Source: Sphingomonas sp. BT-65
GTDB taxonomy: Bacteria > Pseudomonadota > Alphaproteobacteria > Sphingomonadales > Sphingomonadaceae
DNA: 64,000 bases
Assembly: GCF_026107375.2 (NCBI RefSeq)
Contig: NZ_JAPCIA010000001.1
Coordinates: forward strand, 2,952,251 to 3,016,250
Direction of reading: 5' to 3'
Part shown: positions 36,201 through 44,565 of the stretch, piece after piece
Position numbering within the stretch: the first letter of the stretch is position 1
Layout of the letters: every line of letters starts with the position of its first letter
The notes under the pieces: generated by a model
Seen by the model: the letters and a program-made list of their open reading frames with translations, nothing else
Database searches by the model: none
What the model was told of the DNA's origin: nothing
Program-made: the position numbers and the translations under genes

Positions 36201-36324
36201 AACCTCCGACGGCCAGCCGGACAACGCGCTCGAACCGGTCCGGCTGGTGACGATGCGCAACGTCAAGGGCGGGTTGCCGGTGCGGATGGTCAGCGCACCA
36301 GCGACGCCGGCCGAACTCAAATAA
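33292..36324 (+). CDS. beta-galactosidase, glycoside hydrolase family 35
   Basis: 1010 residues from a GTG at 33292 that has GGGAGG upstream and gives a clean signal peptide (ending PLATA/Q). The catalytic TIM barrel covers about 35-370: [47 protein letters not shown], acid/base Glu in HQIENELAV, and nucleophile Glu in [13 protein letters not shown]. Jelly-roll domains of the GH35/GH2 type follow (ending in [24 protein letters not shown]). It removes terminal beta-galactose, likely from RG-I galactan or arabinogalactan side chains. Divergent from GH115, so both act on side chains. A plasmid-style hairpin is absent; the next gene is convergent. Confidence 0.92.
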   Translation: [1010 protein letters not shown]

Positions 36325-36358
36325 AGCTCAGGCGGGGCCAGCCTGAAGCAGGGCCAAG

Positions 36359-37303
36359 TCAGCAGAGCCAGGCGTGGGCGGCCAGCGCCTCGACTTCATC
36401 AGCGGGAAGCGGACCGCCTTCGATCGCCGTGAGATTGGCGTCGAGCTGCGCGCGGGTCCGCATACCCACCGCGACCGTGGTGACCGCCGGGTGCGACAAT
36501 GCGAAGCGCAGCGCGATCTCGGACAGCGGCTGGCCCGCGCGCGCGACGTCGCGTGCGAGGCGATGGACCCGCGCGAGTGTCTCGCGCCGGTGCACGTCAT
36601 AGAAATAGCCGTCGCGCCAGTCGTGCGGCGCCAGCGCCGGGCCGCCTTCGTCCCAGCCGAGCGCGCCGAAATAGAGCGGCGACCGCGCGATCACGCCGAC
36701 ATCGTGGCGCTGGCAGAAGGGCAGCAGGCCTGCCGACGCGCCCTGGTCGAAGATGTTGTGCATGAGCTGGACCGAGTCCGCTGCACCGTGCGCGACGATC
36801 GTCGCCGCCGCATCGAGATCATGATCCCATAGCGAGATGCCGTAGCCGGCGATCTTGCCCTCCTCGCGCAGGCGCTCGAGCGTCTCACGCCAGTCGCCCT
36901 CGTCCAGCCATTCGGGACACCAGGCGTGGAGCTGCTGCAGCCCGAGGCGCTCAACGCCGAGCGTGCGCAGCAGCGCCTCGGTCTCGGTACGGATGTGGCG
37001 GCCAGGATAGGCTTGCTGCGCTGGGATATGCGGCGAGGGCAAGTCGAAGCGGACGCGCGAGGTCACGCGGGCGAAGACGTGCACGCGGCTTCGTGCGCCG
37101 GCGCGGGCAAGCATGCTGCCAAGCAGGTCGGCGACGCGGCCATCGCCGCCGGCGAGCTCGACCGCGTTCACGCCGCGCTCGAGCGCGCGTGCGATCATCG
37201 CCCCTGCCTCGCGTCGGTCGGCTCGGTGCGAAGCCAGCGCCGCGGTGCCGAGCGTGCAGGGCGAGATTTCGAGCCCGGTGCGGCCCAGGCGGCGCGGGGT
37301 CAT
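36359..37303 (-). CDS. aldo/keto reductase homologue with eroded catalytic tetrad
   Basis: 314 residues from the ATG at 37303 (ATGA overlap with upstream gene). It starts RRLGRTGLEISPCTLG and keeps the AKR TIM-barrel order (TLGVERLGLQQLHAW, GKIAGYGISLWD, ALSHPAVTTVAVGMRT). However, where AKRs have F-D-T-A-x-x-Y-G the sequence reads AVELAGGDG: Asp is Glu and the catalytic Tyr is missing. The next position, Lys in STKVG, is Arg here (VFARVTSR). The His in LQQLHAW is kept. Family enzymes need Asp, Tyr, Lys and His, so normal reductase activity is doubtful. It could have another chemistry or be non-catalytic. Confidence 0.8.
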   Translation of the reverse strand: MTPRRLGRTGLEISPCTLGTAALASHRADRREAGAMIARALERGVNAVELAGGDGRVADLLGSMLARAGARSRVHVFARVTSRVRFDLPSPHIPAQQAYPGRHIRTETEALLRTLGVERLGLQQLHAWCPEWLDEGDWRETLERLREEGKIAGYGISLWDHDLDAAATIVAHGAADSVQLMHNIFDQGASAGLLPFCQRHDVGVIARSPLYFGALGWDEGGPALAPHDWRDGYFYDVHRRETLARVHRLARDVARAGQPLSEIALRFALSHPAVTTVAVGMRTRAQLDANLTAIEGGPLPADEVEALAAHAWLC

Positions 37304-38082
37304 GCCGCGTCCGAGGCCGCGGTGATGACGATCTGGAAGCCGGGCGCGGCGCGGTTCGCCCAGGACGAGCGGTGCCAGGTGCCGGGCCGGGCGGGGGTCT
37401 CGACGCGGTGGATGCTGACCGCGCCGGGGGTGACCTCCCATTCCTGCGTCCGGTCGCGGATGAAGGGGAAGGCGCCCGAGGCCATCGCCTCGAGCTGCGC
37501 GGGGCGATGCGCCCAGGCCTGCTCCACCGGTACCCCGCTGCGCATCACGCGCGTGTCGAGGCGGCAGAGCAGCGGATGCTCGCGGCGCATATAGGCGCGG
37601 TAGAGCGCGGCATCGAGATTGGCGGCGGGCGTGACGCGCATTCCTGCGGGGCGGCCGATCGGCCACAGCAGGCGAAAGGCGGCGTGCTCATTCACGCGGT
37701 CGACATGCCAGACCAAGTCGCCCGGCGCGAAATAGGTGCGGACCGAGATCGCGGGACGGCCGTCCACCAGCCCGCCGGCAAGTGCGGCGAGCGTATCGAT
37801 ATCGGCTGCCAGCAGCGCGCGTTCGTCGGCGAAGTTGCCGGGCCCGAGCAGCTTATCCGATACGAGAGCGAGCGCTTCGGCCGGGAGCAGCCGGTTGAAA
37901 TCGAGCTTGAAGCCCGGCTTGCCGAGCAGCACCCGAATGAACTCGCGATAGGGCAGCGCGTCGAGTGGTGGACGCGGGATCTCCACCGTGCCGAGCGGCG
38001 ACTGGTCGAGCAGGCGACGAAGCGCGGCGGCGTCGATGGCCGGCGAGGCTTGTGCGATTGCGTTGCCGCGATCCGCGCTCAC
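37300..38082 (-). CDS. hypothetical protein with a possible HxD...H iron site
   Basis: 260 residues from a GTG at 38082 overlapping the upstream stop by 4 bases (GTGA). I do not recognise the family firmly. It has His126-Val-Asp128 in LVWHVDRVNE and late His225, His237 and Arg244 in a GTWHRSSWANR segment, an order compatible with an Fe(II)/2-oxoglutarate dioxygenase-like cupin. The C-terminus after IVITA is short. No signal peptide is seen, so it is cytoplasmic. It sits between a lipoprotein gene and the AKR homologue in a three-gene operon; no link to pectin is evident. Confidence 0.65.
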   Translation of the reverse strand: MSADRGNAIAQASPAIDAAALRRLLDQSPLGTVEIPRPPLDALPYREFIRVLLGKPGFKLDFNRLLPAEALALVSDKLLGPGNFADERALLAADIDTLAALAGGLVDGRPAISVRTYFAPGDLVWHVDRVNEHAAFRLLWPIGRPAGMRVTPAANLDAALYRAYMRREHPLLCRLDTRVMRSGVPVEQAWAHRPAQLEAMASGAFPFIRDRTQEWEVTPGAVSIHRVETPARPGTWHRSSWANRAAPGFQIVITAASDAA

Positions 38083-38474
38083 TGCTTCGAGGTTTTCCCG
38101 CGCACTGCGGCGGCTTCCTCGGGCGAAAGCTTGCGGACATTCTGCACCAGGCAGCGCTGGAAACCGCTGCCGCTGGCATTGGGAATGAGCAGTTCGGCCG
38201 GCCGCCCAGGGCAGATGCGGTCGCCGCCGCGCGCGCGGATGCCGATCCGCAGCGCCCAGTCGACGTCCGGGCATCCGGTGGCGAGGGCAAGCTCCCAGCT
38301 CTCCCGCTGCCCGATGTTGAGGATCGCACGGTCCGGGCCGGCATCGCTGAAACCAGTGACCTGCGAGCCCCAGAAACATTCGCGCTGGCCGTCCGACGGA
38401 GCGGTCGCCGGTTCGTCGGCCGCGCAGGAGGCGGACAGGATCGTCAGCGGAAGCAAGGTCAGGGCCGGACGCAT
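38079..38474 (-). CDS. lipoprotein, DUF6491-like
   Basis: 131 residues with a lipoprotein signal (lipobox LSASC, Cys at about residue 17). The mature domain has four further cysteines (ECFWGSQVTGF, TGCPDVDW, RICPGRP, RCLVQNV) that may form two disulfides. The CFWGSQVTGF pattern resembles DUF6491 proteins of sphingomonads, of unknown function. It is the first gene of a three-gene minus-strand operon reaching the AKR homologue. Confidence 0.6.
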   Translation of the reverse strand: MRPALTLLPLTILSASCAADEPATAPSDGQRECFWGSQVTGFSDAGPDRAILNIGQRESWELALATGCPDVDWALRIGIRARGGDRICPGRPAELLIPNASGSGFQRCLVQNVRKLSPEEAAAVRGKTSKQ

Positions 38475-38740
38475 CGGCGCATCTCCCGATCAGACAACGA
38501 AGCCGGAGGAGCGTGTCGTCGAGCAACGCTCGATACCACGCTCGCTCCGGCTGCGCAGAACCTTGGACTAGGGTTGCCGCATACTTATACTGGCAATCAA
38601 TTCTATGTACATGTGATGCCGTCAGAAGCGAGTTGGTTCGAGATCATTTCCATTTCACTATGCTTGATTTGAATATCTAAAAGAAGAAATTGCTCTTCCT
38701 GGAAGAGGAGTAGCCTGTTTGCTTCATACTCCTGATCGCA
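38475..38740. other. gene-free AT-rich stretch
   Basis: 266 bases, strongly AT-rich from about 38,570, unlike the rest of the window. No ORF with a ribosome site is seen. Together with the small gene 38741-38971 and the gap to 39,098 it makes an islet of about 520 bases with different composition. Confidence 0.6.
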
Positions 38741-38971
38741 TCAAATATCAGCTTCAGGTTCTGCTCTGTCTAGGCACTCGCGCCAATCATCCTGTAGATC
38801 GGCTTCTCGTCCAGAAATGTTTGCCTCATCATATGCATTAAGACTTGCGTCAAGCGCGGATTCAGCCGCGTCTAAATCGCCACAGGTATATGCAAATGCT
38901 TGAGCTGGAAAAGCTACGGTAGCGGCCACAAGTGCAATCGTTCCAGCCAATTGTTTAAATATTCTTCGCAT
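38741..38971 (-). CDS. small secreted hypothetical protein in AT-rich islet
   Basis: 76 residues with a good signal peptide (MRRIFKQLAGTIALVAATVA, cleavage likely after AFA) and a GAGGGGGAAG ribosome site. The mature part is about 49 residues, acidic (rich in Asp, Glu and Ala), with two cysteines (YTCGDLD and RECLDRAE) that could form one disulfide. Codon use and base composition are clearly AT-richer than the neighbours, suggesting transfer. I do not recognise it. It stands alone in its strand context, without link to the adjacent TonB receptor. Confidence 0.65.
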   Translation of the reverse strand: MRRIFKQLAGTIALVAATVAFPAQAFAYTCGDLDAAESALDASLNAYDEANISGREADLQDDWRECLDRAEPEADI

Positions 38972-39098
38972 TATACTTCCCCCTCTCGCTTATCGATTCC
39001 CAGTCATACGATACCATATTATGAAGTGATATCGCTACAAGTGGCCACGTCGAACAATTCTTCTCTTCGGAGAGAATGACAAGCGGTGATCGGTCAAC

Positions 39099-42000
39099 TC
39101 ACTTCTTCCCGCCGAACTGGATGCGCACACCGCCCATGATGCGACGGCCGCCATAGGACATGCGCATGATCTTGGGCGCGCCGTCGGCGAAATTCTCGTA
39201 GCCGCCGGTCGAGGTGATCTGTGCCTCCCGGGTCATGTTCCGCCCCTCGACATACACCTGGAAGTTCCGGTTGATGTTGTACGAGATCTTCGCGTCGATG
39301 AACGACGTCCCGTCGCGGAAGCGCGGCACGCCCGGGTTATAGGGCAAGCGCGTATTGTTGTCCTGATTGACTGCACTCGGATAGTTGAAGCTGACGTTGT
39401 TGCCGCCGCACGGCGTGATGCAGGTAAAGGTCTCGCTGCGCTTCTGATAGGCGATGCGGATATTGAGATCGCCATCGTCATACCAGAGCGATGCGTTCCA
39501 GTAATCGCGCGATTCATCGCGCGGGGGCATGATGTCGCCGGACAGCGGATCCTGCTCGCCCTCGGTCGCCGACGAGGCAAGGCGTGAGTAGTTCACGTCG
39601 GCGCCGGTATATTTGAGGAACCAGGGCAGGAAGGTGAAGGCCGTCTTGGCCTGGAACTCCCAGATGGTGCGCTTGTAGCCGGGGCCGTTGTCCCAGGTCG
39701 GAACGGAGAACTCGAGGTCGCTCAGCGGCTCGCCGGTCACCGGGTCGGTCGCGTCGCTACCTTCGAACGGGCGGTAAGTACGGGTCACGCCGATCGGGTT
39801 GCCGATCTTCACGTCCAGCTTGCCGTAGGTGACCGAGAGCAGCGTATCCTTGTTCGGATACCATTCGAGGCTGGCGTTGTAGTTCCACGCGGTGAACGGC
39901 TTCAGCGCCGGATTGCCGACGCGGCCGGTGCAGCCGTAGATATCCTCGCCATCCCCGTCGAGCGTCTCGCGCTGGTCGATCGTGCAGGTGCCCGAGGGGA
40001 TCAGGCTGCTGATTCTCGGCCGCGCGACGGTCTTGCCGCCATAGAGGCGCAGCACGATCGATTCCTCGAACGCCCAGAGATTGAGATTCACGGTCGGCAA
40101 CCAATCGGTCGAATTCCCCTGGAGCACTGCGTTCTGGCGGACGGTCGTCGTATTGATGCCCGCCGTATTCCCCGGATCGAGCGGATTGAAATTGGCGTTG
40201 GTGCGGATCGAGGTGAGCTGCAGCACGCCCGAGCCCTTGACGGTCGTGAACACGCCGCGAATGCCGACATTGCCGTTGAACAGCAGGCCGAAGGGCAGCT
40301 TCTGCTCGAACTCGGCCATCGCGTAGAAGTTCTTGACCGTTTCATCGGTGTGCGTGACCGGCTGGGCATAGATGTTGCCGTCGCTGCCCATGCACTCCTT
40401 GAGGCAGTCGAAGTTCATGTTGGCCGACTGGCCGAGTGCGGCGAACAGGATATCGGTGCGGATGCCGTTCCACGCCGGCGGCAAAGTGCCGCGATTGGGC
40501 AGATCGCCGAAATATTCCGAGCCCGCGGTCTCGATCGTGCGCTGGAACAGCGCGCGCAACTCTTCGACGGTGAAGGTGTCGACGCCGAACAGGGTGGTGT
40601 TGGTCGTGGTGATCGCCGTGTTCGGGGTATAGCCGTAGTTGCACGGCACGACTGAGGTGGCCGTCGGCTGGCACGCCCGGTATGAACCGCGCAGGCTCAT
40701 CGTCGGCACTGAGATCGGCGGCTGATAGTTGGGATTGCGGGTGCCGTTCGCCAGCAAAAAGTCGCCCACCGCGTCCTTGACGACATATCCGCCGCCGCCC
40801 CAGCGATCGAGCTTGCTGTTGCGATATTGGCCGCCAGTCTTGATCCGCGTGATGAACGGGATCAGCCCCTCGGTCTTGTAGGTCAGGTCGATCTTGGCGA
40901 GCCGCTCCGACGATTCGCCCAGGGCGGGCGAGTAGGACGCGCTAAAGCTCGGCGTGACGAGCGGGAGCTGGAGCGGCGTGTAAGCCGGACTCCCCGTCGG
41001 ATTGTTGACGTTCGGGGTGACCGCGGCCTGCCCGACGCAAGTCGCGGGATTGGTACCCCCGGACGCACAGGGCACCTGACGAAGCTGAACGAAGTTGTTG
41101 ATGTTGCGATCGTCGAAGCCGGCCGGCAGCTGAACGTCCCACAGGCCGTTTTCCTGCACGGTCAGCGTCGCGTCGCCATAGAAGGCGCTGCGTGAGGTAC
41201 GCATGTCGGCGCGGCTCGATTCAGCCGAGGTGAACCCGGCGAAACCTTCGATATCGAGGCGATCTCCATTATACTCGAAACCCGCCTGCGCGAATTTGGT
41301 GCGTGTCCGGATGTTGTTCTCGATCTGGTCGATGCCGATCGAGTTGTTGGTGGTCGTCATCGACGTGACGTTGTGATTCTCGTCAACCACGACGCTGCCC
41401 GGGACGACGTTCAGCACGTTGCCGATGACGGCGTTGTTGCCCTGGTTGTTGAGGCCGTCATAGAGATAGTAGCCGGCTGGCGCAGTGGGCGAGACCGAGC
41501 GAACGCGCGGATAGCCCGTCGTTGTGTCGACGAAGGTGCCGACCACGTTGCGGCCGCAGGCTTCGCTCGGCAGACACACCGGGTTGCGGCTGCGGTTCTG
41601 GTCGTGGACGTTGCGACCGCTGTACGTGCCCTTCACGAACACGGTGAGATTGTCGGTAAGCTGATAGTCGAACCGCGCATCGAACGCGTAGCGCTCGTCG
41701 GTCTGCTCGTTCATGAAGTGGCGGATCAGCGACGGCGTCGTGTCGTTCCACTGATTGAGGCAGGTCTGCTGCTCGAGGATGCGCTGCGAACGGATCGCGG
41801 TCGAGGCGTTCGAGGCGGCATGCGGGAACAGCGTGAAGCAGTCGGCCTTGGACTGCGCTGCGATCGACTTGGTGAGCACCGAGCGTGGCGTCTCGGTGCT
41901 GTTGGCGAAGGCGACGTCCGCCGTATCGCCGCCGAGCGTGGCGAGATTATATGCGAACGTCTTCTCGGGCGAGTTGTCGAAGTCGAAGTCGCGTGCATAG

Positions 42001-42767
42001 TTGCGGTTGTTCGTGGTCGTCTGCTCGTAGCCATGGCCGTTGTTCTGGATTTTCGAATAGCTGCCGCTGACGATCACGCCGAGCCGGTTGTCGAAGAATT
42101 TGCGCGAGGCGACGCCGTTGAAATCGGGCATCCACTCCTTGCCGAGCGAGTTCATGTTGGCGCCGGCGCGCAGCGTAAAATAGGGCTTGGCGAAGTCGAG
42201 GCCGGTGCGCGTCTTGATCTGCACCGTGCCGCCGAGCGAGCCTTCGGTCATGTCGGCGGTCGAGCCCTTGACCACGTCGATGCTCTTGACGAGTTCGGCT
42301 GGAAGTTCGCGCAGATCGGCACTACGCGCCCCGTCAGAGCCGAGCGCCAGCGCGGTGGTGCTGGTCATGCCGACGCCGTCGAGCTCGACGCGGGTGAGAT
42401 CCGGACCGTTGCCGCGGATTGCGACCGAATCGCCCTCGCCGAATTCGTTGCGGCCGAGCGCAACGCCCGGGATGCGCGAGATCGCCTCGGCGACGTTGCG
42501 GTCGGGGAAGGAGCCGATGTCGTCGGCGACGATCGAGTCGGTCGCGGTCTTCGCGCCCTTCTTGCGCGCGTTGGCCGATTGCTGGCTGGCGCGCGATCCG
42601 ACGACGATCACGTCCTCGACGGCTTCCTGGCCAGCGGCCGGCTCGGCCTGGCTGTCCGGCGGACCAGCTTGCGCCAGCGCCTGCGGCCCGCACACCATCA
42701 GCAGCCCGAGAACCGACCAGGACGCCGATGCCCCCATGCGGCGACGCAGATTCAAACGTTCAGACAT
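39099..42767 (-). CDS. large TonB-dependent receptor (outer-membrane importer)
   Basis: 1222 residues, longer than the first receptor. RBS GGGAGAGGG precedes the ATG. The signal peptide ends at about residue 33 (ALA/Q); a TonB-box-like VEDVIVVGSR follows, then a plug with IADDIGSFPDRNVAEAISRIPGV, VAIRGNGPDLTRVELDGV and SIDVVKGSTADMTEGSLGGTV. This plug pattern is typical of the large sphingomonad/Caulobacter carbohydrate receptors. The barrel ends in MRMSYGGRRIMGGVRIQFGGKK. Position between side-chain enzymes and the RG-lyase block suggests RG-I fragments as ligand. Confidence 0.93.
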   Translation of the reverse strand: MSERLNLRRRMGASASWSVLGLLMVCGPQALAQAGPPDSQAEPAAGQEAVEDVIVVGSRASQQSANARKKGAKTATDSIVADDIGSFPDRNVAEAISRIPGVALGRNEFGEGDSVAIRGNGPDLTRVELDGVGMTSTTALALGSDGARSADLRELPAELVKSIDVVKGSTADMTEGSLGGTVQIKTRTGLDFAKPYFTLRAGANMNSLGKEWMPDFNGVASRKFFDNRLGVIVSGSYSKIQNNGHGYEQTTTNNRNYARDFDFDNSPEKTFAYNLATLGGDTADVAFANSTETPRSVLTKSIAAQSKADCFTLFPHAASNASTAIRSQRILEQQTCLNQWNDTTPSLIRHFMNEQTDERYAFDARFDYQLTDNLTVFVKGTYSGRNVHDQNRSRNPVCLPSEACGRNVVGTFVDTTTGYPRVRSVSPTAPAGYYLYDGLNNQGNNAVIGNVLNVVPGSVVVDENHNVTSMTTTNNSIGIDQIENNIRTRTKFAQAGFEYNGDRLDIEGFAGFTSAESSRADMRTSRSAFYGDATLTVQENGLWDVQLPAGFDDRNINNFVQLRQVPCASGGTNPATCVGQAAVTPNVNNPTGSPAYTPLQLPLVTPSFSASYSPALGESSERLAKIDLTYKTEGLIPFITRIKTGGQYRNSKLDRWGGGGYVVKDAVGDFLLANGTRNPNYQPPISVPTMSLRGSYRACQPTATSVVPCNYGYTPNTAITTTNTTLFGVDTFTVEELRALFQRTIETAGSEYFGDLPNRGTLPPAWNGIRTDILFAALGQSANMNFDCLKECMGSDGNIYAQPVTHTDETVKNFYAMAEFEQKLPFGLLFNGNVGIRGVFTTVKGSGVLQLTSIRTNANFNPLDPGNTAGINTTTVRQNAVLQGNSTDWLPTVNLNLWAFEESIVLRLYGGKTVARPRISSLIPSGTCTIDQRETLDGDGEDIYGCTGRVGNPALKPFTAWNYNASLEWYPNKDTLLSVTYGKLDVKIGNPIGVTRTYRPFEGSDATDPVTGEPLSDLEFSVPTWDNGPGYKRTIWEFQAKTAFTFLPWFLKYTGADVNYSRLASSATEGEQDPLSGDIMPPRDESRDYWNASLWYDDGDLNIRIAYQKRSETFTCITPCGGNNVSFNYPSAVNQDNNTRLPYNPGVPRFRDGTSFIDAKISYNINRNFQVYVEGRNMTREAQITSTGGYENFADGAPKIMRMSYGGRRIMGGVRIQFGGKK

Positions 42768-43055
42768 TTCCCTCTCCCCCTTCCTTCACCACGCCAGGGT
42801 CTATTCTCGTCGATCCCCGGTCCGGAATTCCCAAAGCCGCCTTTACTCAGATGCTCCCACAAGATGAGACGGCTTGTCGCAATATAGATACCACCTCGAT
42901 CCGGTTTGCAAGTTCATCTTATAAATCATGCTACCATTCTGTGGGAATTTATGGCGCCCGATGACTGTAGCGACCTTGGAAGCGCGAGATGTCGTGGGGC
43001 GTCGCCGTATGAATGACGAGATGCCCGAGCGTTGGAGTTGACAGCCGGACGGGCG
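42768..43055. promoter_or_regulatory. upstream region of second TonB receptor
   Basis: 288 bases between the receptor start and the stop of the GH28-like gene (both minus strand). AT-rich from about 42,880 to 42,960. It holds ACAAG-9-CTTGT (42859-42877) around ATGAGACGG, which resembles the ACAA...TTGT palindromes at 45318 and 56817. No gene is seen; a 72-codon ORF at 42949-43167 overlaps the next gene and is not called. Confidence 0.4.
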
Positions 43056-44492
43056 CTAGTCCCGATCGATCTCCGCATTCTCCGCGACGATCTCGGGACG
43101 GCCGTCGGGCGTCTCCGTCGCTAGCCGCACGTCGCGCAGGCGGATGCCGGTGGCGTGGCGCACCCACAGGCCCCAGGCGGGCGTGACGCCGAACATGCTC
43201 GGTTCGGGATAGGCATGCGGCAATGCCGGCGGTCGTCGCTTGCCGTCCGCCATGGAGCCGCCGCCGGCATAGGTCAGGCCGATGTCGCGCAGCGTAACGT
43301 CCTCGATCCGCGCTTCGGGGAGGCCGGCGATCGTGGCGGCGAAGCGATGGTCGATGCCGCTCGCCTCGACGTCCTCGATCGTCACGCCGCGGATCGTGCC
43401 GATGTCGGTGCCCACCGGCCCCCGCCCGCGGTCGCCGAGCCGGATGAACAGCGGTGCGGTGGTCACCTCGCGCATCGTCACGCCCGAGACCGTGACATTC
43501 TCGATCGCGCCTCCATCGACCGTCTCGAGCGCGAGGCCGCGCGACCGTTCGAAGCGGCAGTTGCGGATCACGATGTTGCGGAAGCCGCCATTGGATTCGG
43601 TACCGAGCTTGATGCGGCCGGTCACCCGGTCGCGGTCGGGCGCCAGCTGCTGCGTGTGCCCGAAGCTGCCGTCGAGCATCGTTCCGGCGTCATAGCCCGA
43701 GACAGTGCAATCCTCGATCACCACGTCGTCGCAGGCGACCGCCGTGCCCAGCGCATAGCTGCTCTTGAGCACGATCGCGTCGTCATTGGGCGAGTTGACC
43801 CGGCAGCCGCGCACGCGTGTGCGGCGCACGCAATCGAGGTCGATGCCGTCGCGCTCAGTATCGATCACCAGCCGCTCGATCAGCAGGTCCTCGACCCCCG
43901 TTGCGAGCACCGCGAAATGCCCGCTCTTGGCGATGGTGAAGTCGCGGAGCATGACGCGGCGGCAATTCCTGAGCGCGATCGCCTTGTTGCCGAGGCCGGT
44001 CATCTCCTGCTCCTCGGGTTCGAGCGCGCGGATCTCCGCCGCGCTCATGCCCGCCATCGACAGCGGGCGCTCGCCAGTGTCGCGCCGCCAGCGCGCGCCC
44101 GGCCCGTCGCGGGTGAGGCCGGTGCCCTCGATCCGCCCCGGGCCGACGATCGCGATGTCGTGCAGCCCGATCCCCCAGATCAGGCTATTGCGCCAATGGC
44201 TGTGCCCGAAATCCTGGAACAGCTCGCCATGTGCCGCCTCGGGCGGATCATAGGCGCCGGCATGCCGCGCGGGATCGGCCGCCTCGATCACTGCGCCCTC
44301 GGACAGGAGCAAGGTGACGCCGCTTGCGAGGCGGATCGAGAAGCAGAGGAAGCGACCGGCAGGAATCACCACCGTCCCGCCGCTCAGCGCGGCCTGCGCG
44401 ATGACGGCGTTGATCGCATCGGTATCGAGGGCGCGGCCATCGCCGCGTGCGCCGAAATCCCGGACATCGAACAGAAGCGTTTCGGCAGGCAT
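43056..44492 (-). CDS. GH28-like parallel beta-helix protein, cytoplasmic
   Basis: 478 residues from the ATG at 44492, chosen because GGAG lies 7 bases upstream; a start at 44546 is weaker. There is no signal peptide. The beta-helix repeats are clear, with a pectate-lyase-like start (LFDVRDFGARGDGRALDTDAINA). Catalytic Asp pair appears as NDD in NSPNDDAIVLKSSYAL rather than GDD; ERDGIDLDC supplies another Asp. A classical GHG and RIK pair are not in their usual positions. It belongs to the GH28 clan but may act on RG-I oligosaccharides or unsaturated ends inside the cell. Divergent from the DUF6250-like gene. Confidence 0.8.
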   Translation of the reverse strand: MPAETLLFDVRDFGARGDGRALDTDAINAVIAQAALSGGTVVIPAGRFLCFSIRLASGVTLLLSEGAVIEAADPARHAGAYDPPEAAHGELFQDFGHSHWRNSLIWGIGLHDIAIVGPGRIEGTGLTRDGPGARWRRDTGERPLSMAGMSAAEIRALEPEEQEMTGLGNKAIALRNCRRVMLRDFTIAKSGHFAVLATGVEDLLIERLVIDTERDGIDLDCVRRTRVRGCRVNSPNDDAIVLKSSYALGTAVACDDVVIEDCTVSGYDAGTMLDGSFGHTQQLAPDRDRVTGRIKLGTESNGGFRNIVIRNCRFERSRGLALETVDGGAIENVTVSGVTMREVTTAPLFIRLGDRGRGPVGTDIGTIRGVTIEDVEASGIDHRFAATIAGLPEARIEDVTLRDIGLTYAGGGSMADGKRRPPALPHAYPEPSMFGVTPAWGLWVRHATGIRLRDVRLATETPDGRPEIVAENAEIDRD

Positions 44493-44565
44493 CACGGCTC
44501 CGGAAGGAATTGACCGCCCATTCCACATGAAGGATGGTTGGATCAAGATGTGGGACGAGGTCAGC

